NCBI RefSeq assembly: GCF_022479115.1
Contig: NZ_CP092497.1
Coordinates: 5,704,001-5,768,000 of the forward strand
Reading direction: 5' to 3'
From: Amycolatopsis sp. EV170708-02-1
GTDB lineage: Bacteria > Actinomycetota > Actinomycetes > Mycobacteriales > Pseudonocardiaceae
Length of the DNA stretch: 64,000 nt
In this document: positions 8,288 to 16,832 of the stretch, piece after piece
Layout: each line of letters begins with the position of its first letter
Position numbering within the stretch: position 1 is the stretch's first letter
Notes under the pieces: generated by a model
Told to the model about the DNA's origin: nothing
Database searches by the model: none
What the model saw: the letters and a program-made list of their open reading frames with translations, nothing else
Position numbers and translations under genes: made by a program

Positions 8288-8736
8288 CCCCACGAGTACT
8301 GCAACGAGAAGAAGTAGGTGACCACGATCAGCACGACCGTCCACAAGGGACGGTGTGGCGCGATCGCGACGGCCGCGAGCCACAGCGCCGCGCCAACGAC
8401 GCCGGTCGCCCATGCGAACCGCAGCACCTGGGCCTCGTTCAGCGTTCCCGCGACCAAGGGCTTCCGGTACCGCTTGCGCCGCGCGTCGTCCGGCGAGTAG
8501 TTCGTGATGTCGCTGCCGTCCCGGTAACCCGTGAGATCGTCCAGCGCGACCATCGCCGCGATCACGAACACCTCGCCGAGCAGGAACACCCCGACGGTCG
8601 CCAGGACGCCCGGATCGAACCTCGACACCGGCGCCAGCAACGTCCACACCACGACCACGCCGAGGTAGTAGTCGACGATGTCGAGCTTCGCGAGCCTGAA
8701 GTAGGCCTTGCCACGGGAGACGGCGAGGGTGGTCAT
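8284..8736 (-). CDS. UbiA-family prenyltransferase, N-terminal half
   Basis: 150 residues from ATG 8736, which overlaps the methyltransferase stop (ATGA). It holds the first Asp-rich motif ALDDLTGYRDGSD (Asp66, 67, 73, 76), which binds Mg and the prenyl diphosphate, and four or so membrane segments. It ends at TGA in FFSLQYSWG, exactly where the next half starts. UbiA enzymes are membrane proteins that attach an isoprenoid chain to an aromatic or other acceptor. The acceptor here is unknown. See the C-terminal half for the split. Confidence 0.72.
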   Translation of the reverse strand: MTTLAVSRGKAYFRLAKLDIVDYYLGVVVVWTLLAPVSRFDPGVLATVGVFLLGEVFVIAAMVALDDLTGYRDGSDITNYSPDDARRKRYRKPLVAGTLNEAQVLRFAWATGVVGAALWLAAVAIAPHRPLWTVVLIVVTYFFSLQYSWG

Positions 8737-9374
8737 CGCGGTTCGTCCAACGCGATCAGCGCGGCGAACGACCGGTCGCCGCCATAGTCCAGCTCGCGTC
8801 GTTCGAGCAGGCGGGAGCCGGGGAGCAGGGCCAAGTACTCCTCCACGGTCCGCACTCTCGAGAACCGGCCGACCGGGATCTCCGCTTCCTCGTACTCGAC
8901 CAGGACGAGATGCCGTGCCGCCGCGGCGATCGCCCGGCACGCTTCGGCGATCTCGTCGTCGTCGAGGACGTGCATCAGCACCCATACACAGACGGCGACG
9001 TCGAAACGCTTGTCCTTCCAGGGAAGCCGCTGGACGGTCGTCCGCACGAAGTCCACTGTGGACAGATGTGCGCAGCTCTCCCTGGCCAGCGCGAGCATCC
9101 GCGGGGTCATGTCGATCGCCGTCAGCGCACGGGCGTGCGCGGCGATCGCCGGGGTGAGCCTGCCCATCCCGCAGCCGATCTCCAGCGCGGATCCCACCTC
9201 GCCGAGCGACTCCAGGTACCTCGTGACGAGCCGGATGGTGCGGGCGGTCGTCCCGGCCGCGAGTCCGGCGGGCTGGGAGGCGCGCATGACCCGGGTCAGC
9301 CCGGCGCGCTCCGCGCGTTTCCGCCACTCGTCGGCGACCTCGCTCGGCGCGGGGGTGTGGGTGACCTGCTGCAT
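8733..9374 (-). CDS. SAM-dependent methyltransferase
   Basis: 213 residues. The SAM site is ALEIGCGMGRLTPAIA, followed by TAIDMTPRML and FDVAVCVWVLMHV. ATG 9374 was preferred to the adjacent GTG 9377 because it is better spaced from the AAGGAGC ribosome site. Its first base is shared with the last base of the aminotransferase stop (TGATG). This is the second methyltransferase of the leftward operon. The acceptor atom and substrate are not visible. Confidence 0.85.
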   Translation of the reverse strand: MQQVTHTPAPSEVADEWRKRAERAGLTRVMRASQPAGLAAGTTARTIRLVTRYLESLGEVGSALEIGCGMGRLTPAIAAHARALTAIDMTPRMLALARESCAHLSTVDFVRTTVQRLPWKDKRFDVAVCVWVLMHVLDDDEIAEACRAIAAAARHLVLVEYEEAEIPVGRFSRVRTVEEYLALLPGSRLLERRELDYGGDRSFAALIALDEPR

Positions 9375-10495
9375 CACGGCTCCTTCGCGAATCGGCACAC
9401 CGCGTCCGCGATGCGTTCCACCTGCACGTCCGTCAGATGCGGGTAGATCGGGATGGCCAGCGTCCGGCGCGCGGCCAGTTCCGCCGCGGGCCAGGCATCG
9501 CCAGGCCGGGTGTAGGGGGCGAACGCGGGTTGCCTCGGCAACGGCGCCGGGTAGTAGACATGCGAGCCGATACCTCGCGCCGCGAGGTGCTCACGGAGTT
9601 CGTCCCTGCGCTCGCTGAGGAGCGAATAGACGTAGTAGCACCGTCCGTCACGGGCGGGAGGCGGCGCGAGCACACCGCAGCCCGCCAGTTCGGCGAAGCG
9701 TTCGGTGTAGTACTCGCCGATCCGTGCCCGGCGTTCGAGCCGCTGGGGCAACGTCGGAAGCCGGTACAGCTGGAACTCCGCCATGATCTCGTCGAACCGG
9801 CTGTTGTAGCCGATGCGGTGATACACGAACCTGGTCTTCCCGTCCTGACCGTGGTTGCGCAGCATCCGCACCACCGAGCCGAGCCCGGCGTCCTTCGTGA
9901 CGACCATTCCCCCTTCGCCCGGCATCCCGAACGTCTTGACCTGCACGAACGAGTAGACCCCGGCGTCGCCCCACATCCCGGCGGGCGTGCCCGCGAGCAT
10001 CCCCCCTTGGGCGACCGCGGAATCCTCCAGCAACCGCACGCCCGCGCCGGTGGCGATCCGGCGCAGCTCCGGCATGTCCGCCATGACCGAGAACATGTGC
10101 GCCGGCATGATCACCTTGGTGCGCGGGGTGACCAGCCTGGCGACCTCGGCGGGATCGACGACCATCGTCCACGGGTCGATGTCGGCGAACACCGGCTTCG
10201 CGCCGAGCAGGGCGGGCGCGGCCGCGAGCGGTGCGCATCCGAAGGCGGGCACGATCACCTCGTCCCCGGCGCCGACGTCCATCGCGCGCAGTACCAGCGT
10301 CAGTGCCGAGGTTCCGCTGCCGCAAGCGACCGCGTCCACGGCGCCGACCGAGTCACGGATGGCCGCCTCGAAGCGGGCCGTGCGCTCGCCGAGGATGAAT
10401 TTCTGCTCGGGCGCGACGCCGACCCGATGCACGATGTCCAGCAGTTCGGCACGGTCGTCGTCGAAGAGATCCGTCGGGAAGAACGGCAGGGTCAT
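9374..10495 (-). CDS. DegT/DnrJ/EryC1/StrS aminotransferase
   Basis: 373 residues of PLP-dependent sugar aminotransferase fold. Motifs: ACGSGTSALTLVLRA (cofactor phosphate), DEVIVPAFG, LLEDSAVAQGG and the Schiff-base lysine in FVQVKTFG (Lys187) before GEGGMVVT. Family members transaminate keto sugars, keto cyclitols or similar ketones. It overlaps the second DegT enzyme by ATGA. Two different DegT enzymes in one operon suggest two amination steps, or one catalytic and one auxiliary protein as in 3,5-AHBA or diamino sugar routes; this cannot be decided from sequence. Confidence 0.88.
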   Translation of the reverse strand: MTLPFFPTDLFDDDRAELLDIVHRVGVAPEQKFILGERTARFEAAIRDSVGAVDAVACGSGTSALTLVLRAMDVGAGDEVIVPAFGCAPLAAAPALLGAKPVFADIDPWTMVVDPAEVARLVTPRTKVIMPAHMFSVMADMPELRRIATGAGVRLLEDSAVAQGGMLAGTPAGMWGDAGVYSFVQVKTFGMPGEGGMVVTKDAGLGSVVRMLRNHGQDGKTRFVYHRIGYNSRFDEIMAEFQLYRLPTLPQRLERRARIGEYYTERFAELAGCGVLAPPPARDGRCYYVYSLLSERRDELREHLAARGIGSHVYYPAPLPRQPAFAPYTRPGDAWPAAELAARRTLAIPIYPHLTDVQVERIADAVCRFAKEP

Positions 10496-11661
10496 CCTCG
10501 CCGTCCTCGGTAGAAGTCGCGGATCGCGGCGCAGACCCGGTCGCAGTCTCCGGCGGGCATGTCCGGATACAGCGGGAGCGCGAGTGTGTGACGGCAGGCG
10601 TTCTCGGCGTTCGGGAAATCACCCTCCCGATAGCCGAGGCCGGCGAAGCAGGGCTGCAGGTGAAGCGGGGCCGGGTAGTAGATCTCGGTCTCCACGCCCA
10701 CCGCCGACAGATACGCCGCCAGGTCGTCCCGCGCGTCGACCTCGACCACGTAGACGTAGAACACGCTGTCCGGCCGGTTCTCCGGCAGCTTGCGCACCCC
10801 CGCCACTCCCGCGAGCCCTTCGCCGTACCGGGACGCCAGTTCCGCGCGCCGGGCGATGTCGCTGTCGAGTGTGGTGAGCTTCGCGAGGAGGACGGCGGCC
10901 TGGATGTCGTCCATCTTGCTGTTCACGCCGGGCAGGCCGGTCGCCGTCGAGATCGCGGGGAAGTCGGCGATCGTGCCGCCGAAGCGGCCGTGGTGGCGGA
11001 GCGCGTCGGCGGTCGCGGCGATCCGGGGGTCGTCGGTGAGCACGGCGCCGGCGTCACCGAGCGCGCCCAGCGTCTTCGTCGGGAAGAACGACAGCACGCC
11101 GCCCGCGCCGAACAGGCCGGCGTGCGTGCCGCGGTGCCGCATGCCGATGGCCTCCGCGCTGTCCTCGACCACCGTGAGATCGAGGCGTCGCGCGACGTCG
11201 AGCACACCGTCGATATCCGCCGGCCGCGAGAACAGATGCGTCGGCATGACGAACCGGGCGCGTTCTCCGGCGGCGTCCGCGACCGCGGCGGGGTCGATGC
11301 CGTACCCGTCCGGCTCGATGTCGGCGAAGACCGGCGTACCGCCCGCGAGCACGACCGAGGTCGCCGACGCCCCGAAGGAGAAGGCCGGGACGATCACCTC
11401 CCCGCCGGGCTCCAGGCCCGCCGCCCTCAGCAGCAGGACGAGCGCGTCCGTTCCGCTGTTCACCCCGACGACGAACCTCGCGCCGGTGTACGCGGCCAGT
11501 GCCCGCTCGAGTTCGGCCACCTTGGCACCGTGCGAATACTTGCCATTTTCGATGACGTCGAGAATATGTCGCCTGGTGCCGGTCCACGTTCGCTCGAATG
11601 TGGCCGATTGATTGAAGAAAGACACCGACAGCGTACCCACCTCCGGTGGTGTAGGAACCAT
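10492..11661 (-). CDS. DegT/DnrJ/EryC1/StrS aminotransferase (first gene of leftward operon)
   Basis: 389 residues from ATG 11661. The family homology begins near VSFFNQSATF, so a GTG at 11625 (377 residues), 14 bases after a GGAGG, is an alternative start. Conserved parts: VNSGTDALVLLLRAAG, GGEVIVPAFSFGASA, DLTVVEDSAEAIG and the PLP lysine in FFPTKTLGALGDAGAV. The C-terminal EIYYPAPLHLQPCF is typical of the family. As the first gene it sets the leftward operon, which runs with 1-4 base overlaps down to 1439. It is divergent from the Gfo/Idh gene at 11807. Confidence 0.87.
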   Translation of the reverse strand: MVPTPPEVGTLSVSFFNQSATFERTWTGTRRHILDVIENGKYSHGAKVAELERALAAYTGARFVVGVNSGTDALVLLLRAAGLEPGGEVIVPAFSFGASATSVVLAGGTPVFADIEPDGYGIDPAAVADAAGERARFVMPTHLFSRPADIDGVLDVARRLDLTVVEDSAEAIGMRHRGTHAGLFGAGGVLSFFPTKTLGALGDAGAVLTDDPRIAATADALRHHGRFGGTIADFPAISTATGLPGVNSKMDDIQAAVLLAKLTTLDSDIARRAELASRYGEGLAGVAGVRKLPENRPDSVFYVYVVEVDARDDLAAYLSAVGVETEIYYPAPLHLQPCFAGLGYREGDFPNAENACRHTLALPLYPDMPAGDCDRVCAAIRDFYRGRRG

Positions 11662-11806
11662 TTCCGAGCGTAGGACAGGCAATCCGCCCGTCCGCCCACG
11701 TTCGCACTTCCTGGTCAACCCGAGGCCGAACTGTTGACAGTCGATCTTGGCGATGTCAGTTTCGAAAGGGAATTCTCATTGCGAAACTCGAGGAGCGAGC
11801 TCGCCT
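11662..11806. promoter_or_regulatory. Divergent promoter region between the two biosynthetic arms
   Basis: Only these 145 bases separate the two operons. TTGACA at 11734-11739 (+ strand) and TTGACC on the minus strand (11713-11718) stand back to back, forming a GTCAAC/GTTGAC inverted repeat with a 13-base spacer. It could be paired -35 boxes or an operator. No good -10 hexamer is seen at the right spacing for either, so the call is weak. AGGAG at 11791-11795 is the likely ribosome site of the rightward arm. Confidence 0.35.
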
Positions 11807-12820
11807 GTGCGTTCATTCGTCGTGGGACTCGGCCGGGCCGGCGCGGGTCTGCATCTCCCCGTCTTGGCCAAACTCCGGGAACGGACCCCGCAGCTCTTCG
11901 ACGATCATCCCGTCGTGGCCTGCGAACCGAGGGAGACCGTCGTCTCCCGGCCGGGTCTCGTGGTCGCGCCGACCCTCCACGCCGCGGCCGACGGCCTCCG
12001 TCCCGACGACACGGTCGTGCACGTGTGCACGCCACCGACCCAGCGTCTGGCGGTGCTCTCCGACCTCGCCGCACTGGGCTTTCGCAAGGTGATCGTGGAG
12101 AAACCCCTCACGACCGACATCGACGACCTCGCCCGGATCGTCCGCCTTCGCCGCAAGTACAAACTGCATGTCGAGGTCGTCGAGCCCTGGCTCGCCAGCA
12201 GTCTCACGGCGCGGCTGGTCGAGCTCATCCGCGGTGGCCGGTTCGGCGCCGCGAAAGCGATCGACATCGTGCAGAACAAGCCGAGATTCCGCCGGTCGCT
12301 CGTGCGGCCCGGCCACCCGACCGCCTTCGACGTCGAGCTGCCGCACGGTGTCGCGCTCGCGCTGCGGCTCGCGGGCGCCGCGCGGGTCACCCACGCGTCC
12401 GGAACCGATCTCGAGGTCGAGGGCAACGTCGGTCCCCGGATGGGCGGCGCCGTCGTCGGCCTCCGGCACAACTCGGGTGTCCACACGGAGATCCGCTCGG
12501 ACCTCACCTCCCCGGTCCGCGAGCGGCGGGTCACCGTGGAGTTCGAACACGGCAGCGCGGTCGGGCATTTCGCGGTGAGCGGCGACGACCATCACTCGCA
12601 GCTGACGCTGCGGGCGAACGGGCGGTCCGAGCACGTCGTGCTGCGGGACGACGCCATGACGGAATGGATGTCCGAGGCCTACCGGAAGTTCCAGCTGGAC
12701 GGGGAGCAGACCCAGGGGTTCACCTTCGCCACCGAGGTGGTGCGGCTGCTGTCGGTGGCCAAGAACATCTGCGCGGAACCGGTCACCGGCCCCGACGCGG
12801 TGGCGACCCATGCCGGATGA
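11807..12820 (+). CDS. Gfo/Idh/MocA-family oxidoreductase
   Basis: 337 residues from GTG 11807 (AGGAG 11 bases upstream). The N-terminal NAD(P) loop FVVGLGRAGAGLHLPVLAKL and the catalytic-lysine motif VIVEKPLTTD are present, with a C-terminal alpha/beta domain ending RLLSVAKNICAEP. The family oxidises or reduces sugar and cyclitol hydroxyls. With DegT transaminases it commonly makes amino sugars or aminocyclitols: the oxidoreductase makes the ketone, the transaminase aminates it. First gene of the rightward arm. It overlaps the next gene by 11 bases. Confidence 0.86.
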   Translation: MRSFVVGLGRAGAGLHLPVLAKLRERTPQLFDDHPVVACEPRETVVSRPGLVVAPTLHAAADGLRPDDTVVHVCTPPTQRLAVLSDLAALGFRKVIVEKPLTTDIDDLARIVRLRRKYKLHVEVVEPWLASSLTARLVELIRGGRFGAAKAIDIVQNKPRFRRSLVRPGHPTAFDVELPHGVALALRLAGAARVTHASGTDLEVEGNVGPRMGGAVVGLRHNSGVHTEIRSDLTSPVRERRVTVEFEHGSAVGHFAVSGDDHHSQLTLRANGRSEHVVLRDDAMTEWMSEAYRKFQLDGEQTQGFTFATEVVRLLSVAKNICAEPVTGPDAVATHAG

Positions 12821-13628
12821 CCCGGTGCTCGCCGGCCTCACGGACGAGGCGGCGTACGACATCGGTGGCCAGCTCTCGGTGCTCGACGCACTGAGCTGGA
12901 AGGCCATCGAACTGCGCACGGTCGACAGGGAAGCCGTCGCCGACCTCACCGACGAACGGTTCGACGCCGTCGCGGCCACCTTGTCGGACAGCGGTGTGCG
13001 CGTGGTCTGCCTGGCGTCCCGGATCGGTGGCTGGTCCCGGCCGGCAGGCACCGATTTCCGGCACGACCTCAGGGAACTCGACGTGCTCGCCGAACGGGCG
13101 CGAGCGCTCGGCACCGGCTATCTGAGGATCATGTCCTATCCCAACGACGGGCTGAGCGATCCAGCCTGGCGCGCGCTGGCCATCGAGAGGATCACCGTTC
13201 TCGCCGAACGGGCCGCGGCACACGGGGTGACGCTGCTGCACGAGAACTGCTCTGGCTGGGCGGGCACGAAGGCCGAGCGCATGCTCGACCTGCTGGACGA
13301 GGTCGCGAGCCCGGCGCTGAAGCTGTTGTTCGACACCGGCAACGGCGTCGCCCACGGCTACGACGGGTTCGACCTGCTCGCCGACATCGTCGGCCACGTC
13401 GAACACGTGCACGTCAAGGACGCCGACGAACGCGGCTTCACACTCCCCGGCCAGGGCTCCGCGCGGGTCGCCGACTGTGTAAAACTCTTGCGGGCCAACG
13501 GATACCAGGGCGCGTGGTCGCTGGAACCGCATCTCGCGATCACACCGCACGAACAAGGGGTGCTGGCGGACGGCGCGGCGGACGCGTTCGTCGCCGCGGG
13601 CCGGGCGATGGCCGGGCTGCTCCGGTGA
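12810..13628 (+). CDS. Sugar phosphate isomerase/epimerase-like TIM barrel (AP endonuclease 2 fold)
   Basis: 272 residues. The barrel shows metal-ligand segments of the IolE/IolI/xylose isomerase-like fold: AIELRTVDRE, TLLHENCSGWAG, KLLFDTGNG and HVEHVHVKD, ending SLEPHLA. Members isomerise, epimerise or dehydrate sugars and inososes with a divalent metal. Next to Gfo/Idh and DegT enzymes, action on a keto-cyclitol or keto sugar is a reasonable guess. It overlaps the gene before by 11 bases and the next by GTGA. Confidence 0.83.
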   Translation: MPDDPVLAGLTDEAAYDIGGQLSVLDALSWKAIELRTVDREAVADLTDERFDAVAATLSDSGVRVVCLASRIGGWSRPAGTDFRHDLRELDVLAERARALGTGYLRIMSYPNDGLSDPAWRALAIERITVLAERAAAHGVTLLHENCSGWAGTKAERMLDLLDEVASPALKLLFDTGNGVAHGYDGFDLLADIVGHVEHVHVKDADERGFTLPGQGSARVADCVKLLRANGYQGAWSLEPHLAITPHEQGVLADGAADAFVAAGRAMAGLLR

Positions 13629-14845
13629 TACCCGGGGATCGCAGCCTGCTGGTGAAGCTGCTCGACCTCCCGACGGCCGGGCCACTCGAAACGAAGGGCG
13701 AAGTCCGCCTGTGGGACGCGATGCGCGCCTACGCCGACGCCGCCATCGACATCGGTTTCGACGTCCTGCGGTTCGCCGCCCCGGACCCGTCCGTGCTGGA
13801 CCGTCCGGGTGTCCCCCTCCTGCTCCGCGATACCGGGCCCGGATTCCTCGCCTGCCAGCCGAGCCTCGTGCTGCGGATCGGCCCCGCCTCCCCCGCCGTC
13901 ATGTTCAACGTCCACCTCGACACGGTGGCCCCGTTCGAACCGGCCGGTTTCGACGGCACCAGATTCGTCGGCCGCGGCGCGATCGACGCCAAAGGGCCCG
14001 CGGTGGCCTTGCTGGCCGGTATCCGGGCCGCGCTGGCGACGGAGCCGGCGGTCGGCCGGGACATCGGTGTCCTCGTCCAGGCCGTCTCCGGCGAAGAGGG
14101 CGGCGCGATGGGCACCTTCGGGACACGGCCGCTCGTCGAAGCGGGTTTCCACGGCGAGCTCAACATCTTCTGCGAGCCGACCGGGCTGCGATACCTTCCC
14201 CGCTGCTCGGCGTCGATGACCGCGTGCGTGCGAGTGGACGGCGAAGACGCCATCGACGACGAGCCGCACCGAGGTCACAACGCGACGGTTCTGCTCGGTT
14301 TCCTCGCCCAGCACCTCGCGGACGACCTGCCGAAGCACGGTCAGGTCTGCGTCGCGGGCCTGCACACGGGGCTAATGCACAACCGGGTGTACGGCAGCGG
14401 CGAACTTCTGCTCAACATCCCCTACGACTCCGGAGAAGCGGCGGCGAAGATGGCCTCGGCGCTGGAGGACGGGCTGCGGACCGGTGTCACCGCGTTCGGT
14501 GCCCGGTTCCGGCGGTCTTCGGCTTTCGCCCGCACCGCGAGGGACGCGGCGGCGATCACCGGCTTGCGCTGGCTGAAACGCGACCTGCCGGCGTTACCGG
14601 CACAGGACATCCCGCTGCTGGACGCGTTCGTTCCCCGCTGGCCGGACGACGAGCCGGGGTTCACGTGCGACGCCCTGTGGCTCGGCGGCGTTCCCGGTAC
14701 CAAGACGGCCGTTCTCGGCCCCGGTTCGCTGGGAGCGAACAACGCGCACGCGCGTGGGGAATACGCCGATGTCGAAGAACTCGACCGGTTCGGCGATCTC
14801 GTCCGCGAGATCGTCGTGCGGTTCGGCCGCGACGGAGGAGCATGA
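13625..14845 (+). CDS. M20-family metallohydrolase (ArgE/DapE-like)
   Basis: 406 residues from GTG 13625 (GTGA overlap). Metal-binding motifs of the M20 family are visible: VMFNVHLDTVAPF, GRGAIDAKGP and the catalytic SGEEGG. A dimerisation insert separates the two catalytic halves, and a final His lies in NNAHARGEYADVEE. The family removes acyl or amino-acyl groups from amines. In a biosynthetic cluster it could deprotect an N-acylated intermediate. No LysW-type carrier protein is seen that would make it an AmCP-dependent pathway. Confidence 0.84.
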   Translation: MIPGDRSLLVKLLDLPTAGPLETKGEVRLWDAMRAYADAAIDIGFDVLRFAAPDPSVLDRPGVPLLLRDTGPGFLACQPSLVLRIGPASPAVMFNVHLDTVAPFEPAGFDGTRFVGRGAIDAKGPAVALLAGIRAALATEPAVGRDIGVLVQAVSGEEGGAMGTFGTRPLVEAGFHGELNIFCEPTGLRYLPRCSASMTACVRVDGEDAIDDEPHRGHNATVLLGFLAQHLADDLPKHGQVCVAGLHTGLMHNRVYGSGELLLNIPYDSGEAAAKMASALEDGLRTGVTAFGARFRRSSAFARTARDAAAITGLRWLKRDLPALPAQDIPLLDAFVPRWPDDEPGFTCDALWLGGVPGTKTAVLGPGSLGANNAHARGEYADVEELDRFGDLVREIVVRFGRDGGA

Positions 14846-15891
14846 CCGTGCTGGTGCCCTATCCCGTTCTGCTTTCCCTGGCCGCCGGGGTCTTCGCGGA
14901 CCGCGGCGTTCCCGAAGACCGGGCGGCGATCGCCGCGGCCGCGTTGTGCCACGGCGACCTGACCGGGGTGACTTCGCACGGCCTCGTGAACCTGACCAGG
15001 CTGTACCTGCCTCTGCTCGATCAAGGACGCGCCGAGCCGAAGGCGGACATGGCCGTCGAGACCGACCTCGGCGCGTGCGTCCTCGCCGACGCCCGCCGCA
15101 CGCTCGGGTTGTGGTCGGCCTCGCAGGCGATGGAGCTGGCCTGCGCCAGGGCTTCACGACACGGCATCGGCATGGTCTCGCTGCGCGGAGCGACCCATAT
15201 CGGCTGCGCCGGTCATCATGCCGCGCGTGCCGTCACGCACGGCATGATCGGCCTCGTCGCTTCGAACTGCGGCGGCCAGCGCATCGCCCCGCCGCCCGGC
15301 GGCACGGCCGCGATGCTCGGCACGAACCCGCTCGCGCTGGCCTGTCCCGCCGGCGGCGCGCATCCGTTCGTCCTCGACATGAGCACCACCGTCGTGCCGA
15401 CCGGCCGGATCCGCGCCGCGGCACGGGAAGGCAGGGAGATCCCGCCGGGCTGGCTCGCCGACGGCGACGGTTCGCCGGTGACCGATCCCGCCGCGTTCGA
15501 CCGGGGCGAAGCCCATCTGCAATGGCTGGGCGGCGCTCCCGAAACGGGCGCCTACAAGGGATTCGGGCTCGGCCTGCTCGTCGAGGTACTCGGTGCGCTG
15601 GTACCCGGCGCCCTGCTCGGCGCGACCTCCGCCGACGGGAACCGCGACGACGACATCGGCGTGCTGGCGCTCGCTATCGCTCCGGACGTCCTGCGCACCG
15701 GATTCGCCGCCGACGCGTCCGCGCTTTTCACGGCGGTGCGGGAGTGGCCAGCCCGCGATCCCGCGGCCCCGGTCGTCTATCCCGGCTGGCACGAGGGTGA
15801 GCGCGCGGCCCACCGCCGTGCGCACGGCGTGCCCGTGGCCGACGCGGTCTACCGGGAACTCCGCACGGCGGCGGAGAGGACGGCGGGATGA
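14842..15891 (+). CDS. Malate/L-lactate dehydrogenase-family (Ldh_2) oxidoreductase
   Basis: 349 residues, start overlapping the M20 stop (ATGA). It belongs to the NAD(P)-dependent Ldh_2 type with its own fold: DLTGVTSHGLVNLTRLY near the N-terminus, RGATHIGCAGHHAARAV, GTNPLALACP, VLDMSTT and AYKGFGLGLLVEVL. Members reduce 2-keto acids or keto acid-like compounds, and some imines (DpkA-type). It is therefore a candidate for reducing a 2-oxo or cyclic imine intermediate produced near the M20 step. Confidence 0.86.
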   Translation: MTVLVPYPVLLSLAAGVFADRGVPEDRAAIAAAALCHGDLTGVTSHGLVNLTRLYLPLLDQGRAEPKADMAVETDLGACVLADARRTLGLWSASQAMELACARASRHGIGMVSLRGATHIGCAGHHAARAVTHGMIGLVASNCGGQRIAPPPGGTAAMLGTNPLALACPAGGAHPFVLDMSTTVVPTGRIRAAAREGREIPPGWLADGDGSPVTDPAAFDRGEAHLQWLGGAPETGAYKGFGLGLLVEVLGALVPGALLGATSADGNRDDDIGVLALAIAPDVLRTGFAADASALFTAVREWPARDPAAPVVYPGWHEGERAAHRRAHGVPVADAVYRELRTAAERTAG

Positions 15892-16832
15892 TCCGGGTCG
15901 GTGTCGTGGGGCTCGGTGTCATCTCGCGGTTCTACCTTTCCGCGGTCGAGCGGTCGGCGGCGTTCCGCCTCGCGGCGGTCTGCGATCTCGACCCGGCGGA
16001 GCTTTCGAGAAGCGCCGTGCCCGGCTACCGCGATCATCGGGAGATGCTCGCCGCCGGAGGGCTCGACGCGGTGATCGTCACGGCGCCGAACGACGTGCAC
16101 GCTGCCGTCTGCCGCGACGTGCTGGACGCGGGTCTGCCCGTGTGCGTGGAGAAGCCGATCGCCACGAGCCTCGTCGACGGCGAGGACCTCGTGGCGCGCG
16201 CGGCGCGGCGGAATGTCGCGCTGTTCACGGCCTTCCACCGGAGGTACAACAGCAATGTGCGCGCGTTGCGCGAGAGGATCGCGGGCGGGCCCCCGATCGA
16301 TTCCCTGACGGTGCGCTACCTGGAACGGATCGAAGAGCACGTCGGCGGTGATCGCTGGTACCTCGACGCGACGCGATGCGGCGGCGGATGCGTGGCGGAC
16401 AACGGACCGAACGCCCTCGATCTCGTCCAGTTCTTCCTCAGCACGCTGACGCTGCGGGACGTGCGGATCAGCCGCGACCCGGACGGCATCGATCGGCAGG
16501 CGACGCTGGTGCTCGACGGCGCGGTCGTCGAACTCGACTGGTCTTTTCCCGGGGAGGTCAAGGACGTCGAGGTCCGGCTGGCGGACGGCACCGTCCGGTA
16601 CGCCGACCTGCTCGACGGCTACCCGGGCTTCAAGGAATCGCTGTGGCACGAATACGACGGGCTGCTGAACGAGTTCGAGGAGGCCGTGCGCAAGGGCGGC
16701 TCCTGGCAGGACAACGGCCTGGCCGCGCTGTCCATAGTGAACGATTGTTACCGGAGGGAGCACGATGCGGGAAGACGGGCCGAAACGGGAGATCACCGGC
16801 ACGGTGGTGAAGGTGCTGGTGCATCGGCGTGA
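15888..16832 (+). CDS. Second Gfo/Idh/MocA-family oxidoreductase
   Basis: 314 residues, start at ATG 15888 overlapping the previous stop. NAD(P) loop VGVVGLGVISRFYL, VTAPNDVHA, VCVEKPIATS with the catalytic lysine, and FTAFHRRYNSNVRAL. It is shorter than the first family member in this arm and only distantly alike, so they probably catalyse different steps. Its last 68 bases overlap the next gene in another frame, which is unusual in this cluster where other overlaps are 4-11 bases. The C-terminal tail after SIVNDCYRREHD may therefore be non-essential. Confidence 0.83.
   Translation: MIRVGVVGLGVISRFYLSAVERSAAFRLAAVCDLDPAELSRSAVPGYRDHREMLAAGGLDAVIVTAPNDVHAAVCRDVLDAGLPVCVEKPIATSLVDGEDLVARAARRNVALFTAFHRRYNSNVRALRERIAGGPPIDSLTVRYLERIEEHVGGDRWYLDATRCGGGCVADNGPNALDLVQFFLSTLTLRDVRISRDPDGIDRQATLVLDGAVVELDWSFPGEVKDVEVRLADGTVRYADLLDGYPGFKESLWHEYDGLLNEFEEAVRKGGSWQDNGLAALSIVNDCYRREHDAGRRAETGDHRHGGEGAGASA

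Noticed and set aside
11707..11745. Strong paired promoters in the divergent cluster gap
   Set aside because: The TTGACC/TTGACA pair is real, but neither strand has a TANNNT box at 16-19 bases, so only a weak regulatory entry was kept.
11734..12894. Alternative frame through the Gfo/Idh gene with a long open reading
   Set aside because: No conserved motif, and the Gfo/Idh frame carries both the NAD loop and the EKP motif.
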